In this document: positions 23,953 through 33,422 of the stretch, piece after piece
How positions within the stretch are numbered: the first letter of the stretch is position 1
How the letters are laid out: every line of letters starts with the position of its first letter
Source of the DNA: Fredinandcohnia onubensis
GTDB lineage: Bacteria > Bacillota > Bacilli > Bacillales > Bacillaceae_L
Direction of reading: 5' to 3'
Assembly (NCBI RefSeq): GCF_031181385.1
Contig: NZ_JAPSKV010000001.1
Location: forward strand, 248,001 to 312,000
Length of the DNA stretch: 64,000 nt
Position numbers and translations under genes: made by a program
Notes under the pieces: model-generated
Databases searched by the model: none
What the model saw: only the letters and a program-made list of their open reading frames with translations
What the model was told of the DNA's origin: nothing

Positions 23953-25338
23953 TTACGCTGTTCTATTTCTTCTCATGTACATGAAAAATAGAGCTGAACC
24001 AATTAAAAGAGTTGTGATTCCAATAGCAAGCATATTAAATAGTGGGCTTGCAGTGTTAGGTAGCTTTGGACCTGATTTTGTTTCGGTCTTTTCAGGCGTT
24101 ACCTTTTGCTCATCCTTAACAGGTTCTTCTATTTTAGGATCATCTTTAGGGTCTTCCGCTGGTGGCTCCTCGTTCACAGGCGGTTCCTCAGCCGGCGGCT
24201 CCTCGACTGGAGGTTCTTCCACAGGTGGCTCTTCTACCGGGGGTTCCTCAACCGGCGGAACAATATTCTTCACCTCAATTGAAGCAACTCCCTTCTCACC
24301 AGTTCCACTCAATACATAAACGGTGTAGAAACCATTTTCGGTTACTTCAAACCCTGGATTGTCCAACGGAATGTCATTACCTTCTGTTTCAAAATCCTCC
24401 ACTGCTAATTCGCCAGGAAGCCACTTCATTTCTAAGACTTCTTCAAGGTTTGTAGCAACACTAATGGTTACTGGACCTTCAGTAGAATCTGTCGGTGCAG
24501 CAGATAATAAGATCTCTAGTTCAGGAAGTTCTGGCGGTAACAATGAAATCAAGACTTGGTCCGCTAGAGAGGCCAAAGCCTTCTGTCCCTCAATAGTGGG
24601 ATGTACGTCAGGGAATGTGCGAACATAAGTAGCTTGTTTCCCATTATAAGCCGAATAGGCATCTACTAAAAACGTTCCAGGAACACTTGCTGAAATTGGT
24701 GCGATTACCTTTTGATTCACATTTGTGATAATTAGCTCGCCCATCGTATGTAAATTAGGCACGATTTGTTCAATATGTGCACCAAATGGGTTATAGGCGT
24801 TATAGAAGAGAATTGGAGCCTCTTGATTCACCCCACGGATGGCACCCATAATTTGTGTGAGATTACTAGCCAATTGAAGAGAAGCAGCTTCAATCTTTTG
24901 TGTAATTTCTGCTATCTTTTCCGGTGTTAGTGGTGTTCCTTCAGAAATGAGCTTCCCAACTTCTGCAGCCTGAAGCAAGTCATTGTTTCCGATATTTAGC
25001 GTAATGACATCAGCTTGAGCGATTGCGGGTAGATACGCTGGGTTATTTTTGATCGCATCAAGCAATTGACCCGAGGTCCAACCAGGAAAACTCAAGTTCG
25101 TGACATCAAAACCACCATTTAGTATATAATTCGGAAATGCATGGGCAGATGGCTTTGATTTATCTGGATTCTCCCCCTCATAGAGATTCCAACCAAAGGT
25201 GATGGAATCACCAAGTGCGACTAGAGATGGCTTGTCTACTGGAGCATCCTCAGCTAAAGCAGTAGGAGCCACTACAGTCTGAAACAATAAAACTAGTAAA
25301 AATAAAATACTAAGCTTTTTCTTTTTGAAAAAATGCAT
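23953..25338 (-). CDS. Cell-wall anchored SGNH/GDSL hydrolase
   Basis: 461 residues. Signal peptide 1-~29. The SGNH fold carries LVALGDSITFGWN (catalytic Ser), LNIGNNDLL (block III) and DVHPTIEGQ (Asp-His). A second all-beta domain (~275-360) and a Pro/Glu repeat stalk (PPVEE repeated about five times) lead to the sorting signal LPNTA, a hydrophobic helix and an RRNR tail. LPNTA is the variant recognised by class D-type sortases such as B. anthracis SrtC, not plain LPxTG. Probably a secreted lipase or esterase displayed on the wall; substrate unknown. Start ATG with AGAAGGAGGACG upstream. Confidence 0.9.
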   Translation of the reverse strand: MHFFKKKKLSILFLLVLLFQTVVAPTALAEDAPVDKPSLVALGDSITFGWNLYEGENPDKSKPSAHAFPNYILNGGFDVTNLSFPGWTSGQLLDAIKNNPAYLPAIAQADVITLNIGNNDLLQAAEVGKLISEGTPLTPEKIAEITQKIEAASLQLASNLTQIMGAIRGVNQEAPILFYNAYNPFGAHIEQIVPNLHTMGELIITNVNQKVIAPISASVPGTFLVDAYSAYNGKQATYVRTFPDVHPTIEGQKALASLADQVLISLLPPELPELEILLSAAPTDSTEGPVTISVATNLEEVLEMKWLPGELAVEDFETEGNDIPLDNPGFEVTENGFYTVYVLSGTGEKGVASIEVKNIVPPVEEPPVEEPPVEEPPVEEPPAEEPPVNEEPPAEDPKDDPKIEEPVKDEQKVTPEKTETKSGPKLPNTASPLFNMLAIGITTLLIGSALFFMYMRRNRTA

Positions 25339-25446
25339 CTAACGTCCTCCTTCTTTTGTAATAGATGAATAGTCTTTTATAGTTTATTTGTAATTTTCAG
25401 AACCATCAATGTAAACCGTTCGCTAAATTCCAACAAAATAATACAA

Positions 25447-25640
25447 AACGGGTCACTGGGACAGGTCACTTGACCACCAAACGTCACTCTATCAAATGAG
25501 GTAGACGAAAAGGCGAAAAAACTGTTAACACGCAATTATTCCCGGTGGAGGCGCAATTCCCCACCACCATCTGTTGTGTGGACAGGTCCATTGACCAGCC
25601 TTGTGACAATGTTTCTGTCCCAGTGACCCGCAAGACCAAG
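25447..25640. repeat. Mixed repeat region: REP-like units and two GCAATT units
   Basis: REP-like units GGGACAGGTCACTTGACC (25459), GGACAGGTCCATTGACC (25575) and TTTCTGTCCCAGTGACC (25612) flank two CGCAATT cores at 25531 and 25552, spaced 21 bases as in the arrays at 3254 and 32768. No gene is supported in 25339-25790. Confidence 0.65.
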
Positions 25641-25790
25641 ATCTCTTTCCCACTTCCTTTAAATCTAGTATTTTCACTATTCGAAATATCCCAAATATAG
25701 TAAAATATTGATATTATTTTCCTATTCTGTGATATATAATATGCTGGATGGTTTCTATTATTATTGTAAATCCGGTAGGAGGAAGAAAGA

Positions 25791-28786
25791 ATGCGTAATC
25801 GAAAATGGCTAAATGTGAGTATGGTCCTAGTAATACTACTTTCGTTCATGAGTCCATTGACCATCAGCAAGACTCATGCGCAAAACAAGCTAAGCCAAGT
25901 AAGTCTGACAGAAACAGAGAAGGGTATTACGTTATCGTGGGAAGCGTCACTCCAGCAAGATGAAGAAATCACAAGCTATCAACTTAAAAAAAATGGACAA
26001 ACGGCTGAAAAATCCAACCGACAGTTCAAACTGAAGAAGGAAGCGTTAAACGGTATTCATATGAAGATGCAGAAATCGAACCAAACACCACGTATACATA
26101 TGAAATTACTGCGGTGACGTCATCTGGAAATCTACTAATCAGTGAAAAAGTAGAGTTCAATTCTGGTGAAGTTGTTGTGGAAGAGGGGGAAAACCCGGAA
26201 GAAGTCGGAGTCCCTACTGAAACACCTGAGGAAACTCCAGAATCAACGGAAACACCAGACTCAGAGGAATCTGATGATCCAACAGACATCCCTGTATTCC
26301 CAACTGAAGCAGTAGAAGAATTAGTGACGACAAATATCAAAGTCTCCACAACAAATGGCAACATCCCATGGGAGTATGGTTTTACAATCAGAGGGGTTAG
26401 CGACAATGTATCTGACGTGGAGCTTTACGGCTATTTAGATGAAGAGGGCTATTTTGTTGACTACAATACAGATAATAAGAATCTGGAACTGAAAACAGGA
26501 ACTTATAATCTCATCACATACAACGATGAGGAAATCACAGCGGAGTTTATGATAGAAAGCGAGCGCGACTACTTAACAAATCCAATTGAGATTCTTTTAG
26601 ACGATGAAAAATTAATCATTAAAAAAGAATTGTATGTGGAGGGAGTAACCGAGCAGTCTATCTCAATCTATTGGGAAGAGCCTTGGGAGCCGACCGACGT
26701 AAAAAAATACCAAGTATACCTGGATGGGACATTGGTTGAGGAGATTACCGATCCGTATATAACATCATATACGTACACTGACCTTTTACAAGAAACAACC
26801 TACCAGTTAAAGGTGGATATTAACTATCAAGATGACACGGTCGAGACAATCGAAGCTGAAGCTACTACGATTGCACCACCTGTTGGAGAAAAGGTCCAAT
26901 TTAGAGATGAAAATCTAAAAACAGCAGTCGCTGAGGCGTTAAAAATCTATCACCGCGATGTCTATGTGGACGATATGGAAAGATTGTCACACTTAGATGC
27001 TAGCTATGTAGAGATACAAGACCTAACTGGCCTTGAGCATGCAACAAATCTTGAGGACCTGTGGCTAAGTGGCAATGAAATCACAGATTTAACACCAATC
27101 AAAGACTTAACGAACCTATTCTATTTGGATTTAGTTAGTAACCAGATTTCTACTATTGAAGATTTAGCACACCTAGAGAACCTCAGTATATTATCTTTAT
27201 CGTATAACGAATTAGAAGAAATCGATACGTTACTTGAGTTGCCAAGCCTAACATATGTATCCCTGTATGGCAACTATGGACTTGATTTTTCAAAAGGATC
27301 CGCGACCATCGAAGTTATCAAAGAATTGCATAACAAAGGCGTCACTATTGAGTGGAGCGACTTTGGTCACGAAATTTTCGTAACGGATTTGACCGAATCC
27401 ACAGTTGAATTTGAGATTAACTTTTTTGAGATAGTGGATAACATCTCTAAGTACATCATTTATGTAAATGGTGAGGAAGTTGCGGAAACACCTGCCTCTG
27501 AACCATTTTATAAGCTAACAGGTCTTGCCCCTTTAACTGATCTTGACATCACAGTTTACGGTGTGGACGAGGACGGCTTTATATGGGGAAGTGCAAATAC
27601 GTATGTAGTAACACCACCGACTCCATCAGGCGATCCCGTACAATTTGCGGACCCAGCTTTAGAAGAAGCGGTGAGAGATGCATTACGTATTACATCACGT
27701 GAACTCGTGGAAAGTGATCTAACTATTCTAACCAGTTTTGACGCAACAGACAGAGGCATTACTGATATAACAGGATTGGAATATGCAATAAATCTTGAGG
27801 ACTTAAACTTAGATTCAAATTCAATTACAAACCTTGAGCCGCTTAAAAGTCTAACGAACCTATCCTATTTATCATTAATCAACAATGAAATCTCAGACAT
27901 TTCGGCCTTGAAAAATTTAACGAACCTGCAGTTCTTGGCGCTAGATTGGAATCATATTGAGGACATTGAGGCCCTATCAGGACTAACAAACTTATCTATG
28001 TTATCTTTACAGAACAATAGGATAAAAGATATTTCTGCATTAGAAAACCTAAATATCGATTTCCTGAACCTGGCTTACAATGAAATCACAGATATTTCAA
28101 GTTTACTAGCATTACCATATTTAGAGTTTGTACTAATTATGAACAATGCACTTGATTTAACCGAGGGGTCAGAAGCTCTAACGATTATTAGAGAGTTAGA
28201 GTATAAAGGGGTAGTTGTACTCTATGAATACCTCGATATATCAGCAGATCATGTTACAGATACCGAGATTGAATTTAGTTGGAAACCTGTAACGACGGAT
28301 GGATTTGAAGATTTCACCTATTATGTATTTCTAGATCGGGAAGTAGTAGCAGAAGAAACAAAGGATACAAGCTACTTACTCACGGATCTAGAACCTGATA
28401 CATCGTACAACATCGAAATCATTGGTTTTGACGAAAATGACGAAGAGCGTGTCATCTTGGGATCAACTATAATCACGACTGCAGCTTCTGTGGAAGATCC
28501 TGGTGATGAACCGGGCGAAGAAACAGACCATGAAGATGGCAAAACACCTGAAGAGCAACCATCCGATGACAAAGATGAAGTAACACCTCCGGCTAAGGAG
28601 GCTGAAAAAGGCATCGATAAAGATAATAGGCCAAAAGAAACAAATGATAAATATCAAGACAAGAAAAACGATGACAAAAAGCTTCCTACAACAGCCACAA
28701 ATAGCTACAACATATTGCTATTTGGCCAACTATTCCTAGGAGCCGGCATCATCGCAATAATGGCAACACGCAAAAAACAAGCATAA
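25791..28786 (+). pseudogene. Surface LRR protein with LPxTA anchor, interrupted by a one-base frameshift
   Basis: Frame 1 (25791-26117) gives a signal peptide and the first half of a fibronectin III domain. Frame 2 takes over near 26012 and continues the same domain (PTVQTEEGSVKRYSYED, NTTYTYEITAVTSS) to 28786. The break lies at or near an A5 run (26008-26012); one extra A would restore a ~998-residue protein. An A8 run lies just upstream (25986-25993). The rest has an acidic Pro/Thr linker, two internalin-type leucine-rich blocks (~26990-27260 and ~27720-28130 in DNA) each followed by Fn3-like modules, then an acidic spacer and an LPTTA sorting signal with helix and basic tail. It is a pseudogene, a phase-variable gene or a sequencing error. 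Confidence 0.85.
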
Positions 28787-29524
28787 AGATACGGGGATTG
28801 TTCCCTTGTCCCACGCCCAAACATAACCGTCCGAATTTAGACTCGGGCGGTGATTTTATTTCTCTCGCTTACGAGGACAGCAACGGAAAAGTAGAGTACG
28901 TAGGAATCAACATTGCGGGTTGGTGAATAGAAACAACTAATTAAAATAATGCTAGTCACCAGACGAAAGACATTCGGGAGGTGACTGGCATATTTTTTGG
29001 GGGCAGGACGTGTCCGTGTGAACCTCACCGCTCAATCAAGCTTTGCAAAGGATTTAGTGGCCTTCATGAGGACCTTTACTCTAAGAATCAAGCAACGTTC
29101 ATTACATCATCGGTTCCATGAAGACCATTTCGCTAAGAATCAAGCAACGTTATGTACTTCATCGCCTTCATAACACCCGACCTCTTAGAAATTTGGATAT
29201 GCCCAAACGTACTCATTGACAACCTGTATCCACAGCACTTCATTCCTTTACCCTACTCCAGGTTCAAGGCACACGCCTCTATATACCACTATTATCCTAT
29301 TCCTTCATCCTCCAATTGTCCCGAAACGACAGGTTTCAACAATGCGAACACTCATTTTTAGCCTAATTTTACTATGACTTTTAGCGCTAGTTCCAGAAAT
29401 AGTAATTTAGTATAGTATGAATATCCTGAAAATTTTGTAATGTTTTGGGACCGAAATATTCGTGAGGGGGGACTATTTCTCGAATTACTAGTTTTTAGTT
29501 TGTATGAGAAAAGGGAGGATGAAA
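28787..29524. other. Long intergenic region before the subtilase
   Basis: No supported gene in ~740 bases. It holds a REP-like fragment (28793-28812), a stem ACCGTCCGA/CTCGGGCGGT with TTTTATT (28825-28860) that may end the LRR gene, a second fragment near 29000, and a 52-base direct repeat whose core CTAAGAATCAAGCAACGTT is at 29081-29099 and 29133-29151. The subtilase promoter must lie near 29380-29490. Confidence 0.5.
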
Positions 29525-32500
29525 ATGGCTAAGAGAATTACTGCATTATTACTAGTATTACTTCTTGCATTTAGCGGCAGTGCGTTTGCATTTACTGGCT
29601 TTACACCAAAGCAGCTAGATGCACAGAAACCGTCGAGTGAAATCGAAAACAGAGAAGCAACCGACGTTCCGAATATTGACCCTGATCAAGAGGTTCGTGT
29701 TGTTGTCGAAATGAGCGGGGATGCTCCGATTGAGGTAGCAACGAAACAGGGTAAAAAGTACGATAAGCTATCAAAAGGGGAAAGAAAACAACTAGAAAAA
29801 GCTGCAAAGAATAAACAAAAAGTAGCAAAAGAAAAGATCAAAGGGAAAAACATTAACATTAAATATGAGCAAGAATTCGAAGCCGTTGTAAATGGATTCA
29901 GCGGAAAAGTAAAATACGGTGATATTGCAAAAATTAAAGAAGTACCTGAAGTAAAAGATGTATACATCGCAACTGAGTATACGATTCCAGATGAAGAAGC
30001 AGACATGCAATACAGTAAAGAACTAGTGGAAGCGCAGCAAGTATGGCGTGACTTCGGCTTTAAAGGGGAAGGGATAACTGTTGGAATCATTGATTCTGGT
30101 ATCGACCCGAACCACAAGGACTTTGACTTGACTGATAGTTCCTCTGCTGAATTATCAGAGGCAGACGTTAACAACGTTATTTCTGAGTTTGGTCTTCCAG
30201 GTAAGTTCTGGACTGAAAAAGTTCCTTACGGTTGGAACTACATGGACAACAACGACAATATCGTTGACACAAATGCGGATACAAATATGCACGGGATGCA
30301 CGTAGCGGGAACAGTTGCGGCAAACGGTGACGAAGAAAATGGTGGAATTCAAGGTGTTGCCCCAGAAGCCCAATTACTTGCATTACGTGTATTTGGTCAA
30401 GATGTAGCAACTACTTACGGAGATATTTACATTAAAGCGATTGACGATGCCATTAAGCTAGGTGCAGACGTTCTTAACATGAGTCTTGGTTCTACAGCCG
30501 GATTCGTTGATTCTGAATCAGCTGAGCAACAAGCTGTAACACGTGCCGTCGAAAATGGCGTAATGATGTCCATTTCAGCGGGTAACTCGAATTATTTAGG
30601 AAGTGGCTCTTCTTTCCCATATCCATACGCATCTAACCCTGACTACGGTGTGGTAGGCTCACCAGGTGTTTCCTATGATTCACTTCAGGTTGCATCTTAT
30701 GAAAACACAAATATGACAGTTGATGCAGTAAGCGTTGTAGTGGGCGATGAAGAACCAACTCAAGTGATGTACTTATCTGCAGGCCAGACGAGCCCAGCGG
30801 GTGGCACAAGCTATGAATTAGTTGAGGCTGGTCTAGGAACGCCTGAAGATTTTGCAGGTAAAAATCTAGAAGGAAAATATGCATTAGTTCAACGTGGTTC
30901 AATTGGATTCGTTGATAAGGCAATAAATGCACAGAATGCAGGTGCTGAAGGTGTGTTCATCTATAACAACACAGATGGAACTGTAAGCATGGCATCTGAT
31001 ACAGCGATCATTATCCCACAATTATTCATGCTAAAAGCAGACGGTGATCGTTTCGCAGCAGCACTTAAGGCAGGACAAACAGTTTCCGTTTCATTTGACG
31101 GAAATCAAATGTCTATTCCAAACACAAATGCTGGAAAAATGAGTGACTTCACTTCTTGGGGAATTACACCAAACCTTGATTTCAAACCAGAAATCACAGC
31201 TCCAGGAGGACAAATTTACTCAACAATCAATGACGACAAATACGGAATTAAGAGTGGTACATCAATGTCGGCTCCACATGTATCTGGCGGTTCGGCATTA
31301 GTACTTGAACGTGTTGACCAAGAATTTGGACTTGAAGGTGCGGAGAGATCCAAGCTTGCGAAAAAATTCTTGATGAACACTTCTAAACCAGTTGAACTTA
31401 ATAAAGTACCTGTATCACCACGCCGTCAAGGTGCAGGTATCATGCAGCTTCACGCAGCATTCACAACACCAGTGACAGTGACAGATCCGAACACTGGTGA
31501 GGCAAAAGTAGCACTTAAAGAGGTAAAAGACAATGTGGTTACTTTCTCTTTAACAGCTGAAAACTTATCAGATCAAGCTGTATCATATGAAGTAAATGCA
31601 AGTGCTCAAACGGATACTCCTGTAAATGCAGGAATCTTTGTATCGGCACCAAACCTATATGGCTCAATAGATCTAGGTGCAGTTGCAACGGTTAACGGAC
31701 AAGCAACTAGCACAATCGAAGTGCCTGCAAATGGAAAAACAACATTTGAAGTAAGAGTTGATGTAAGTGAGTGGGACGAAGATTTAAAATCAATTTTCAC
31801 AAATGGGTATTGGTTAGAAGGCTTTGTAAAATTAACGGACCCAACAGATACAAACCCAGATTTAGTCGTACCTTATGTAGGCTTCAAAGGTGACTGGAAT
31901 GCAGCGCCAATCTTTGACGCTCCAATCTGGGATGAGGCTACTTACTATGGAACAACAGGTGTGTTGTCTCATGTTGGTGGTACTAGCTACGAATACTTAG
32001 GAGTTAATCAAGCAACAGGTGATATTGATACAAACCTAATTGCAATCTCACCAAATGGAGACGGAGTGAATGACAGTGCAACTTATCTGTTATCATTACT
32101 CCGAAATGCAAAAGAATTAAACTTATCTGTGATCAACGAAGATGGCAAAGTTGTAAAAGAAATCAAAACAGAAGAATTTGTCCGCAAAAACTACTATGAT
32201 GGTGGACAAGGTCCAATGTATTACCTATACTCTGACTGGACATGGGATGGCACTATGCATAATGGCAAGAGAGCACCTGAAGGACAATATTACCTACAGG
32301 CAACAGCAACTCTTGACTATGAAGGTGCTGAGGCTCAAACCTTAACATTCCCAGTGAAACTAGACGTAACAAATCCTAAGGTAAAAACGACATTAGGTTC
32401 AGATGGAAAAACAGTTACAGTGGACGTTTCAGATAAGACAAGTGGTGTAGCATCTTGGACAGTATTAGTAGATGGTCAATCTGTACTTGACGCACCATAT

Positions 32501-32656
32501 GTGAACGGTGAAACTGAACATGTCTTTGCCAACGAATTAAGTAAAGACCAAACTGTAACAATCGTCGCAGTTGACAATGCAGGTAATGTAACCGAGAACG
32601 TAGTAAAAGTAGGAAGCAAAGGTAACAACGGAAATACTGGAAACAAGAAAAACTAA
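29525..32656 (+). CDS. Secreted subtilisin-like serine protease (S8, Vpr/lactocepin type)
   Basis: 1043 residues from ATG 29525 (AAGGGAGG upstream; ATG 29504 lacks a site). Signal peptide 1-~22; an inhibitor I9-like propeptide (~55-155, VRVVVEMSG...) follows. Catalytic triad: Asp190 in GIIDSGIDPNH, His256 in NMHGMHVAGTVA, Ser ~580 in SGTSMSAPHVSGG. A protease-associated domain is inserted (~395-540, GKYALVQRGSIGFVDK). Downstream are an Fn3-like domain (~660-770) and a FlgD-like Ig domain (~855-960), then a further Ig-like end. No sorting signal or S-layer repeats, so it is probably released or wall-retained by charge. Role: extracellular protein degradation. Confidence 0.95.
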   Translation: MAKRITALLLVLLLAFSGSAFAFTGFTPKQLDAQKPSSEIENREATDVPNIDPDQEVRVVVEMSGDAPIEVATKQGKKYDKLSKGERKQLEKAAKNKQKVAKEKIKGKNINIKYEQEFEAVVNGFSGKVKYGDIAKIKEVPEVKDVYIATEYTIPDEEADMQYSKELVEAQQVWRDFGFKGEGITVGIIDSGIDPNHKDFDLTDSSSAELSEADVNNVISEFGLPGKFWTEKVPYGWNYMDNNDNIVDTNADTNMHGMHVAGTVAANGDEENGGIQGVAPEAQLLALRVFGQDVATTYGDIYIKAIDDAIKLGADVLNMSLGSTAGFVDSESAEQQAVTRAVENGVMMSISAGNSNYLGSGSSFPYPYASNPDYGVVGSPGVSYDSLQVASYENTNMTVDAVSVVVGDEEPTQVMYLSAGQTSPAGGTSYELVEAGLGTPEDFAGKNLEGKYALVQRGSIGFVDKAINAQNAGAEGVFIYNNTDGTVSMASDTAIIIPQLFMLKADGDRFAAALKAGQTVSVSFDGNQMSIPNTNAGKMSDFTSWGITPNLDFKPEITAPGGQIYSTINDDKYGIKSGTSMSAPHVSGGSALVLERVDQEFGLEGAERSKLAKKFLMNTSKPVELNKVPVSPRRQGAGIMQLHAAFTTPVTVTDPNTGEAKVALKEVKDNVVTFSLTAENLSDQAVSYEVNASAQTDTPVNAGIFVSAPNLYGSIDLGAVATVNGQATSTIEVPANGKTTFEVRVDVSEWDEDLKSIFTNGYWLEGFVKLTDPTDTNPDLVVPYVGFKGDWNAAPIFDAPIWDEATYYGTTGVLSHVGGTSYEYLGVNQATGDIDTNLIAISPNGDGVNDSATYLLSLLRNAKELNLSVINEDGKVVKEIKTEEFVRKNYYDGGQGPMYYLYSDWTWDGTMHNGKRAPEGQYYLQATATLDYEGAEAQTLTFPVKLDVTNPKVKTTLGSDGKTVTVDVSDKTSGVASWTVLVDGQSVLDAPYVNGETEHVFANELSKDQTVTIVAVDNAGNVTENVVKVGSKGNNGNTGNKKN

Positions 32657-32681
32657 AAAATACGGGGTCCTTTGTTCCACG

Positions 32682-32717
32682 AAAACTAGCAATCAAGTAT
32701 TGGTTGCTAGTTTTTTT
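32682..32717 (+). terminator. Terminator after the subtilase
   Basis: AAAACTAGCAA and TTGCTAGTTTTTTT form a strong stem with a short loop and a T7 tract. Confidence 0.85.
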
Positions 32718-32767
32718 ATATGAAGCTCTGAAAATAATGCTGGTGCCCAGGCGAAAAAATGCTATAA

Positions 32768-32882
32768 CGCAATTATGCCTACCTACCACGCATTTGTTCA
32801 AAATAAAACGTAATTCCATTTCGTCATCGTGCAATTACTCAAATTAAAGTACATTTCCGCACCACAAAAACGCAATTCCCCA
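32768..32882. repeat. Second array of 20-21 bp GCAATT repeats (6 units)
   Basis: Cores at 32768, 32789, 32809, 32830, 32850 and 32871, with spacing 21, 20, 21, 20, 21. Units read CGCAATT, CGCATTT, CGTAATTCC, TGCAATT, TACATTTCC and CGCAATTCC. Same phase pattern as the first units of the array at 3254. It lies between the subtilase terminator and the cyclic-di-GMP riboswitch promoter region. Confidence 0.8.
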
Positions 32883-32941
32883 TTTCTTCCTCAATGAACC
32901 ACTCAGTCTTTCTCAAAAAACGACCTAAATCGACAAAATTC

Positions 32942-32957
32942 TACTACAAAAGTACTA
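32942..32957. promoter_or_regulatory. Operator-like inverted repeat before the cyclic-di-GMP riboswitch
   Basis: TACTAC-AAAA-GTACTA, closely matching the perfect palindrome TACTAC-AAAA-GTAGTA at 8305. It lies ~85-95 bases before the riboswitch, within or just upstream of its likely promoter. Confidence 0.4.
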
Positions 32958-33036
32958 TTTATATCGAAAATAGGTCAAAAGCCCCTTTTAATAGATTCAC
33001 ACCCTGTCCTATAGTAATAATGAATCATACATAAAT

Positions 33037-33125
33037 CGTACGAAATGGCAAAATCATTGAAAGGTGATGACGCAAAACTAGAGGGGCTACGGTCTTATGG
33101 ACTACGCCAGCCAGTTCCCGAACAC
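33037..33125 (+). promoter_or_regulatory. Cyclic-di-GMP-I (GEMM-I) riboswitch
   Basis: Core elements in order: GGCAAAATCATTGAAAGG with a GAAA tetraloop hairpin (TCA...TGA), the near-invariant GACGCAAA, CTAGAGGGGCTACGG, a TATGG tetraloop-receptor-like element, then CTACGCCAGCCAGTTCCCGA. This is the GEMM-I pattern that binds cyclic di-GMP. It lies ~50 bases before the start of a 54-residue ORF. Between them CGATTT (33138-33143) and AAATCG (33153-33158) can pair just before the ribosome binding site; no T-run follows, so translational control is more likely than termination. Confidence 0.85.
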
Positions 33126-33173
33126 GAGGCTCCGTCGATTTATGTTTACCAAAAATCGAAAGGAGAATTATGC

Positions 33174-33338
33174 ATGAAAAAAGCAGTTTACAAAGCAAAG
33201 TACTATTGGCACAGCATGCAATTTAACAAACATCGAACACTACTAGAGGATTGTCGCTCTTCACAATTAAAACAAACCATAGAATCAAAAATGCAATACC
33301 ACGAGCGTGCGGCAATCAACACCATTGCAAAATTTTAA
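33174..33338 (+). CDS. 54-residue protein under cyclic-di-GMP riboswitch control
   Basis: Family not recognised. ATG 33174 with AAAGGAGAA upstream. The product is small, basic and probably helical, beginning MKKAVYKAKYYWHSMQ and rich in Lys, His, Arg, Gln and aromatic residues, with no signal peptide or membrane segment. A terminator follows directly, so it is the only gene of the transcript. Being the sole target of a cyclic-di-GMP riboswitch suggests a role in the switch between motility and biofilm, possibly as a small regulator. Function unknown. Confidence 0.75.
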   Translation: MKKAVYKAKYYWHSMQFNKHRTLLEDCRSSQLKQTIESKMQYHERAAINTIAKF

Positions 33339-33353
33339 TACTCCTAACCTTTC

Positions 33354-33387
33354 AAAAACCCAGGCGACAACAACGTCCTGGGTTTTT
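33354..33387 (+). terminator. Terminator after the riboswitch-controlled gene
   Basis: AAAAACCCAGG and CCTGGGTTTTT form an 11-bp stem with a 12-base loop. A REP-like fragment GGGGACAGGTCCCAC follows at 33397. Confidence 0.9.
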
Positions 33388-33422
33388 GGGCTTGCGGGGA
33401 CAGGTCCCACTTAGTGAACTCT

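Noticed and set aside
24150-24260. Tandem repeat or CRISPR-like DNA
   Set aside because: The repetition is coding: it specifies the Pro-Pro-Val-Glu-Glu stalk of the wall-anchored esterase.
26114-28786. LRR protein as an independent gene starting at 26114
   Set aside because: There is no ribosome site, and the frame upstream of this ATG continues the same fibronectin domain, so it is the downstream part of the frameshifted gene.
29152-29361. 69-codon ORF before the subtilase
   Set aside because: No ribosome binding site, odd composition rich in Pro, Tyr and His, and it covers the direct repeat; probably chance.
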